Of a DNA stretch of 36,863 nt, positions 32,691-36,863 are shown piece after piece (within the stretch, counting starts at the first letter, position 1; each line of letters begins with the position of its first letter). The stretch comes from an uncultured bacterium (GTDB taxonomy: Bacteria > Planctomycetota > Phycisphaerae > Phycisphaerales > UBA1924). The notes below the pieces were generated by a model. The model was not told where the DNA came from and searched no databases. It saw nothing but the letters and a program-made list of their open reading frames with translations. The position numbers and the translations under genes were made by a program. The stretch spans positions 1 through 36,863 of the forward strand of contig CALKYH010000277.1 in NCBI GenBank assembly GCA_938003595.1, in the 5' to 3' direction.

Positions 32691-33293
32691 ATGCTGACCC
32701 CCAGCCGGCTTCACCGCTCCGTCGGCCGCGGCCTGACCTCGAGGACTGCCCTCGGCCCCAATGCCTCAGGCAACGCCTGGGCTGCCCTCCTCGAGGATCT
32801 GGCCCATAACGGCCTTCCTGCCCATGGCCCGCTCCGGGACCGGCTGGCCGCCGAGCCCGACGCCGGCGCCGCCGGGGCCATCGCCCTGGCCCTCCGCCGG
32901 GCCTGCGAAATCAACTACCTGGTGACGGACGAGGTTCGCGCCATCGCCGCGGACCTGCTGGACCGCCAGAACGCCGACGGCGCCTTCGCCGGCGTCGCCT
33001 CGACCGCTTGCGCATTCGGGGCGCTCCTGGCCGCGGCCGATCTGGCCGCCTGCTCGGCGCAGGATCTGGCCGAGCGTCTGCACGCCGGGGCCGCCCGCGC
33101 CGCGGGCGCGCTGGAGCGTGCCGAGCTCGATGCGCTGGGCGCCGCGATCGCGCTCGCGCAGGGCGCCGGCGCCAACCTGCTGGACGATCGCTCGCTGTGG
33201 GAGGCGGTCAACTCCGCCGAGGGTCGGCGTAGCCCGGCCGTGCGCGCCGTGCTGCAGGGCGCCGGCCTGCTCGGCGCCCGGTGCGCCGCCTGA
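32691..33293 (+). CDS. Helical protein of unknown function
   Basis: 200 aa, rich in Ala and Leu, predicted almost wholly helical, with no signal peptide. Residues around 85-107 (LLDRQNADGAFAG, then STACAFGAL) resemble one unit of the repeat in prenyltransferase/squalene-cyclase-like alpha-toroids (Q-x-x-D-G-x-F-x-G), but a single weak unit is not enough to assign it. Start ATG 32691 follows AGGAGA by about 6 bases. The leader from the promoter is about 50 bases. It is convergent with the lipoprotein gene, 18 bp away. Probably a real gene given its promoter, ribosome site and codon use. Confidence 0.7.
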   Translation: MLTPSRLHRSVGRGLTSRTALGPNASGNAWAALLEDLAHNGLPAHGPLRDRLAAEPDAGAAGAIALALRRACEINYLVTDEVRAIAADLLDRQNADGAFAGVASTACAFGALLAAADLAACSAQDLAERLHAGAARAAGALERAELDALGAAIALAQGAGANLLDDRSLWEAVNSAEGRRSPAVRAVLQGAGLLGARCAA

Positions 33294-33311
33294 GCGGACG
33301 CCGGCTCGCGA

Positions 33312-34043
33312 TCACTCCTCGCCGGTGAACCCGGCGTTGGACGGCTTGAAGATCTCGTTCCACGGCCAGACCGGGTCGGTCTTGTCGGGCTCGTCCTTCT
33401 CCGGCGTTCGGTGAGGCAGGCCGGAGCGCGTCGCAAGCGCCGGCGTCTCGATCGGGCGCGGGCGGTCGATGCGCATGCACTCGCCCTCGAAGACCAGCAC
33501 ATCCTCGACGCCCCGGGTCTCCAGGCGCACCGAGATGCCGGCGCGGTTGGTGTCGAGACTCAGGATCTCGATCTCGCCGCTGATCGGGTTCGTCGTGCGG
33601 GGCCGGCCGTCGCGGTCGATGATCGCCCAGCCGATCGCCGTGCCCGGGCCCGCGTCGGGCGGCGGGTCCTGCCACTGATCGCCGCCCCGCTGCGAGGGGC
33701 CGCTGTAATCCAACTCGTGCGACACCAGCGAGATCGGATAGCGCGCAGGGCCATCCTGCGCCGGCGGCGTGCAGAGGATCCACACCACCTGCGCCACCTG
33801 CCGGCCGTCCAGGTAGCCGCGTGTGCGCAGCACGAACAGGTCGCGGTTCGCCTCGACCACGGTGAAGGCGCTCTGGCGATCCACGGTCACCACCCGGGCC
33901 GCGGCGTCGGGCGTCCAGGTCGCGAGCGTGACGGGGCTCGGCTGCGACGCCGGCGCCGGTGTCGCCTCGGCCTTGGGTTCGCTGGCGCAGCCGGCGAGCA
34001 GGGGCGTCAGCAGGATCGGCAGAAGCAGAGAGATTCGGTGCAT
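33312..34043 (-). CDS. Putative lipoprotein of unknown function
   Basis: 243 aa. A lipoprotein signal (MHRISLLLPILLTPLLAGC, lipobox LAGC, Cys19) is followed by a Pro/Ala-rich spacer and a beta-rich domain ending in a Pro/Asp-rich tail. No known family was recognised. Start at 34043 is supported by GAGGA about 5 bases upstream on the minus strand. The EVE-domain gene lies upstream on the same strand with a 37-bp gap, so the two may be co-transcribed. Confidence 0.82.
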   Translation of the reverse strand: MHRISLLLPILLTPLLAGCASEPKAEATPAPASQPSPVTLATWTPDAAARVVTVDRQSAFTVVEANRDLFVLRTRGYLDGRQVAQVVWILCTPPAQDGPARYPISLVSHELDYSGPSQRGGDQWQDPPPDAGPGTAIGWAIIDRDGRPRTTNPISGEIEILSLDTNRAGISVRLETRGVEDVLVFEGECMRIDRPRPIETPALATRSGLPHRTPEKDEPDKTDPVWPWNEIFKPSNAGFTGEE

Positions 34044-34080
34044 GCAGTCCTCGGGAAAGGCCGGGGGAATCGGTCGAGCG

Positions 34081-34494
34081 TCACAGGCCGGTCATGCGGC
34101 GGAGCAGCGTGCCCAGGTCCTCGGGCACGGGCATCACGGACAGCCGTGACTGGCGAACCAGGTCGAACCCGGCGAACCGCTTGTCCGCCTTGATCGACGC
34201 GAGCGAGGCCGGGGTGTTCGCTTTTTTCTTCGGCTTGATGTCCACCGCCACTCGCTTGGGGTCGGGCGGGTCCAGGTCGGGATCAGGGTACGGGCCCCTG
34301 GCGATGGTCGCGAGGCCGACGACCTGCTTCTCGGCGCCGGTGTGGTAGATGAGGGCTTCATCGCCCTTCTTCATGGCGCGCAGGTGGAGCAGCGCCGCGT
34401 TGTTCGAAACCCCGCCCCAGACGGTGGACTTCTCGCGAACAAGGTCGTCCCAGGAGTAGGTGGAGGGTTCGGTCTTGAGGAGCCAGAGGGCCAT
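34081..34494 (-). CDS. EVE-domain protein
   Basis: 137 aa, essentially one EVE domain (PUA-like superfamily). It opens with the typical LWLLKTEPSTYSWDDLV, then WGGVSNNAALLHLRAMKKGDEALIYHTG (broken here as WGGVSNNAA and KGDEALIYHTG), EKQVVGLATIARGPYPDPD, and ends RLSVMPVPEDLGTLL. EVE domains are proposed readers of modified bases in DNA, including methylated or hydroxymethylated cytosine; stand-alone bacterial copies are common and mostly uncharacterised. The start is taken as ATG 34494, 7 bases after a CACAAT element and without a ribosome site; ATG 34503 is in frame. Possible functional echo of the ACGT depletion seen across the window, but that is speculation. Confidence 0.9.
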   Translation of the reverse strand: MALWLLKTEPSTYSWDDLVREKSTVWGGVSNNAALLHLRAMKKGDEALIYHTGAEKQVVGLATIARGPYPDPDLDPPDPKRVAVDIKPKKKANTPASLASIKADKRFAGFDLVRQSRLSVMPVPEDLGTLLRRMTGL

Positions 34495-34502
34495 CGCGGG
34501 CA
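34489..34502 (-). promoter_or_regulatory. -10-like CACAAT before the EVE gene
   Basis: On the minus strand CACAAT is followed by GCCCGCG and ATG 34494, the same 7-base spacing as the other leaderless candidates; its first base deviates from TAnnnT. It favours 34494 over 34503 as the start. Confidence 0.35.
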
Positions 34503-34533
34503 TTGTGCCCGAGGCGAGCGATCCGTGCGCATG

Positions 34534-34558
34534 AAAACGCCCCGCGGGTGCGGGGCGT
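34534..34558 (-). terminator. Rho-independent terminator of the cysteine-rich gene
   Basis: A perfect 9-bp stem (ACGCCCCGC at 34537-34545 with GCGGGGCGT at 34550-34558) and a 4-base loop. On the minus strand it is followed by a run of T (34534-34537). It lies 27 bases after the stop at 34585, separating that gene from the EVE gene. Confidence 0.75.
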
Positions 34559-34584
34559 GGGTGAGCATCAGGATCGGTGAACGA

Positions 34585-35559
34585 TCAGAAACCGGCGCCG
34601 GCGGGGGCGGCGGGGACCTGCTCGGCCTGAGCGGTCGTGGCCTTGTGGCACTCCTCGCCCTTGGAGCAGGCGGGGGCGTCGGCGTCCTCGCAGCCGGGCT
34701 CGCCCGAGCAGACATACTCGGCGTTGGCGACGGTGGCGGCCTGCACGCCGTCGGTGCAGGAGGTCTTCTGCGACACGCCGAAGGTGGCGGGGACCGCGAT
34801 CGGGAAGCGGCCGGCGGCCATGATCATGCGGCGAGACGGGGCGGTCTGCGTGCAGGTCTCGGTCTTCGCGGCGACGGTGGTCGCCTGGGCGGCGCAGCAG
34901 TCATCGGCCTTGGCGGTGGTCGCCGCGGCGGGCGTGGCCTTCACGGCGTCGGTGCACTGGGCGCCGGACTTCGCGGCGACGGCCATGGCCTCGGGGGCGC
35001 AGCAATCATCGGTCTTCGCGGCGGCGACGGTCGTCGCCTTCACCGCGTCCGTGCACTCGGCGCCGGTCTTCGCGGCGACGGTGGTCGCCTGGGCGGCGCA
35101 GCAGTCGTCGCCCTTGGCGGCCGTGTTCGCGACGGTGGTCGCGGCGGCCTTCGCCGCGTCGGGGCACTGGGCCTTGGCGGCGTCGGCGCACTCGGTGGTC
35201 TTGGTGGTGTTCGCGGCGGCGATCGCGGCGGCCTTGGAGCCCAGGGCGCAGCAGTCGTCGGTCTTCTCGGTCTTGTTCGCGACGGTCGTCGCGCCGGCCT
35301 TCGCGGCGTCGGCGCACTCGGCCTTGTTCGCGACAGTCTGGGCGTGGGTCGCGGCGGCGCCGGAGATCGGGCACGCGCCGGTCGTGGCCTTCGTGTCGGA
35401 GACCGTCGTGGCCTTCGCGCCCGTGTCGCACGCGGCGAGCAGTTCGCAGGGGGTTGTGCCGGTGGCGAGCATCGCGCCGCCCGCGAGGAGCCCGCCGCCA
35501 GCGGCGAGGGCGAGCAGCAGGGAGGTCGAGACGGCGCCGAGTCGGGTCAGGTGCTTCAT
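34585..35559 (-). CDS. Cysteine-rich DDCC-repeat exported protein
   Basis: 324 aa, unknown family. An N-terminal hydrophobic segment (about 10-33) suggests export or a membrane anchor. The body is low-complexity (Ala/Thr/Lys) with 22 cysteines in all. Four DDCCA motifs alternate with EC(A/T)DA(A/V)KA motifs in units of about 33-35 residues, one longer (50). At DNA level 34861-34902 and 35065-35106 are identical over 42 bp, 204 bp (two units) apart. The C-terminal ~60 residues hold more spaced cysteines (SCTDG, VCSG, GCEDADAPAC, ECHK). Cys/Asp pairs suggest metal binding or heavy disulfide bonding. Start 35559 has GGAG about 9 bases upstream. It has its own promoter and terminator, so it is a single-gene unit. 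Confidence 0.8.
   Translation of the reverse strand: MKHLTRLGAVSTSLLLALAAGGGLLAGGAMLATGTTPCELLAACDTGAKATTVSDTKATTGACPISGAAATHAQTVANKAECADAAKAGATTVANKTEKTDDCCALGSKAAAIAAANTTKTTECADAAKAQCPDAAKAAATTVANTAAKGDDCCAAQATTVAAKTGAECTDAVKATTVAAAKTDDCCAPEAMAVAAKSGAQCTDAVKATPAAATTAKADDCCAAQATTVAAKTETCTQTAPSRRMIMAAGRFPIAVPATFGVSQKTSCTDGVQAATVANAEYVCSGEPGCEDADAPACSKGEECHKATTAQAEQVPAAPAGAGF
34837..35330 (-). repeat. Internal coding repeats of the DDCC protein
   Basis: Roughly 100-bp units encoding a TTVAAKT-like stretch, an ECxDA motif and DDCCA. The identical 42-bp blocks at 34861-34902 and 35065-35106 show recent duplication or gene conversion inside the array, so copy number may vary between strains. Confidence 0.7.
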
Positions 35560-35669
35560 GGGCTTGGGCTCCGGTGGTCGGGTCGTGGGTCGTGTGTCGG
35601 GGCGGGCGATGGGCCCGCCGGTCGGTGAGGTGCGGGGTTGGACTCCCCGGACCGGGGTCCGGTTCACCC

Positions 35670-35698
35670 AGTATCGCCCCTGATTGCGGAAATCTCAA
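35670..35698 (-). promoter_or_regulatory. Sigma70-like promoter of the DDCC-repeat gene
   Basis: TTGAGA (35693-35698 on the minus strand), a 17-bp spacer and GATACT (35670-35675). The leader is about 100 bases and begins with a stem of GGAC/GTCC and CCC/GGG with one bulge (about 35642-35662). Apart from this I see nothing in the 226-bp gap 35560-35785. Confidence 0.6.
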
Positions 35699-35785
35699 TG
35701 GCGCGGGCGCGGGTTCTATTCCGATTCCGGCCTCCGGGGCCTCGGGGGGCGCCGAGCCGGGCTATCGGACGGGTACGAGGCCAGT

Positions 35786-36863
35786 TCAGCCGAACTGGAT
35801 GCCTTGGGCCAGGGGCAGGTCTTTCCCGTAGTTCACGGTGCAGGTCTGGCGGCGCATGTAGGCCTTCCACGAGTCGGAGCCGGATTCGCGGCCGCCGCCG
35901 GTGTCCTTCTCGCCGCCGAAGGCGCCGCCGATCTCGGCGCCGGAGGTGCCGATGTTGACATTGGCGATGCCGCAGTCGGAGCCGTTCTCGGCGAGGAAGC
36001 GCTCGGCGGAGCGGATCGAGTCGGTGAAGATGGCGGAGGACAGGCCCTGGTCGACGCCGTTGTGGAGCGCCATCGCGTCCTCGATGGTGTCGACGCTGAA
36101 GATGTAGAGGATGGGGGCGAAGGTCTCTTCCTGAGTGATCTTGGGGACCTTGCCCTTGGGCACCTTGATGATGGTCGGCTCGACGAAGTTGCCGGGCTTG
36201 CCCTTGAACTTCTCGAGGCCCGGCAGGCCGCCGGCGAGGACCTCGCAGCCGTCCTTGACGGCCGCCTCGATCGCGGAGCGCATGGCGTCCACCGAGCGCT
36301 GGTTGATGAGCGGGCCCATGAGCGTGCCGGACGCCATCGGATCGCCGATGGGGACGGACTTGTAACCCTTGATCAGCTGGTCCATGACGGCCTTCTCGGC
36401 GCCGCCGACGCACAGCAGGCGGCGCGTGGTCGTGCAGCGCTGGCCCGCGGTGCCCACGGCGCCGAAGAGCACGGCGCGTGCGGCGAGGGCCATGTCGGCG
36501 TCGGGCATGAGGATGATGGCGTTGTTGCCGCCCAGCTCCAGCAGCGAGCGGCCCAGGCGCTCGGCGACGACCTTGCCGACATGGCGGCCCATGCGGCACG
36601 AGCCGGTGGCGCTGATGAGCGGCAGGCGCTTGTCGCGGATCATGGTCTCGCCGACCTCGTCGTCGGCGCCGATCACGAGGGAGAAGATGTCCTCGGCCTT
36701 GCCGTGCTTGGGCTGGAAGACCGTCTGCTCGCGCATGACCTCGTGGGCGACGCGGGTCATCGCGATCGCGCAGAGCGGGGTCATGAGCGAGGGCTTCCAG
36801 ATCATCGCGTCGCCGCAGACGGCGGCGAGCATCGCGTTCCACGCCCACACGGCGACGGGGAAG
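35786..36863 (-). CDS. Aldehyde dehydrogenase, ALDH7-like, 5' end outside the window
   Basis: About 359 C-terminal codons; the frame runs off the window at 36863 (FPVAVWAWN just before the edge). It is an NAD(P)-dependent aldehyde oxidiser. Motifs: MIWKPS cofactor loop, ISATGSCRMGRHVG, LLELGGNNAII with the general-base Glu, and AGQRCTTTRRL with the catalytic Cys. The C-terminal GGAFGGEKDTGGGRESGSDSW segment (written here shortened as GGEKDTGGGRESG) and YMRRQTCTVNYG fit ALDH7 (antiquitin, alpha-aminoadipic semialdehyde dehydrogenase). A role in lysine or related amino-aldehyde catabolism is likely from the family. It is upstream of the DDCC gene, which has a separate promoter. Confidence 0.93.
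   Translation of the reverse strand, partial: FPVAVWAWNAMLAAVCGDAMIWKPSLMTPLCAIAMTRVAHEVMREQTVFQPKHGKAEDIFSLVIGADDEVGETMIRDKRLPLISATGSCRMGRHVGKVVAERLGRSLLELGGNNAIILMPDADMALAARAVLFGAVGTAGQRCTTTRRLLCVGGAEKAVMDQLIKGYKSVPIGDPMASGTLMGPLINQRSVDAMRSAIEAAVKDGCEVLAGGLPGLEKFKGKPGNFVEPTIIKVPKGKVPKITQEETFAPILYIFSVDTIEDAMALHNGVDQGLSSAIFTDSIRSAERFLAENGSDCGIANVNIGTSGAEIGGAFGGEKDTGGGRESGSDSWKAYMRRQTCTVNYGKDLPLAQGIQFG

Noticed and set aside
34837..35330. CRISPR-like array in the regularly repeated region
   Set aside because: Units are imperfect, contiguous and in frame in a coding sequence with promoter and terminator. There are no unique spacers.

Overview
The window is a compact, very G+C-rich chromosomal segment (roughly two thirds G+C by eye). 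It fits the phylum Planctomycetota, most likely class Phycisphaerae. The clues are C-terminal dockerin-like modules of the DLNxxLxxFN type on exported proteins, an exosortase/EpsI exopolysaccharide locus, a CCCCAAGCGCAAGCG intergenic repeat of a kind I associate with planctomycetes, and an Lgt with an inserted segment. No rRNA, tRNA, CRISPR array, insertion sequence or phage gene was recognised. The gene content is chromosomal rather than mobile.

Layout. 1-4139 (+): a tandem amidohydrolase locus, with a fused two-domain protein truncated by the window edge, then a signal-peptide-bearing paralogue that lacks the metal-binding HxH. 4147-8178: a multi-spanning membrane protein of unknown role, divergent from lgt, then trxA, folP and an AhpD-like gene on the minus strand. 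8240-20224 (-): a 12-kb exopolysaccharide/exosortase cluster. Transcription runs from an export lipoprotein (Wza/SLBB type) through a possible 72-aa coupled ORF, an exosortase, an EpsI-type protein, a 1520-aa TPR membrane protein and a Wzc-like chain-length/P-loop protein to a WecA/TagO-type phosphoglycosyl transferase. A sigma70-like promoter lies at its head.

20602-26121 (+): lipA, a membrane SpoIIE/PP2C phosphatase, an HD-GYP protein coupled by ATGA to a cupin, and an OPT-family transporter. 26231-30813 (+): three exported proteins ending in dockerin-like modules, two of them duplicated di-heme cytochrome c peroxidase/MauG-type enzymes. 30960-34494: a DUF1684 protein (-), inorganic pyrophosphatase (+), an unknown helical protein (+), a lipoprotein (-) and an EVE-domain protein (-). 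34585-36863 (-): a cysteine-rich repeat protein with its own promoter and terminator, and the C-terminal part of an ALDH7-type aldehyde dehydrogenase cut by the window end.

Two features run through the whole window. First, ACGT is almost absent: I found five copies where base composition would suggest about a hundred. NAT-GTN codon pairs replace NAC-GTN. Second, many genes have a TAnnnT -10 element only 5-9 bases before the start codon and no Shine-Dalgarno, which points to leaderless transcripts. The main accessory-biology candidates are the exosortase/EPS cluster with a lysine-less P-loop, the dockerin-tagged di-heme peroxidases and the DDCC-repeat protein.
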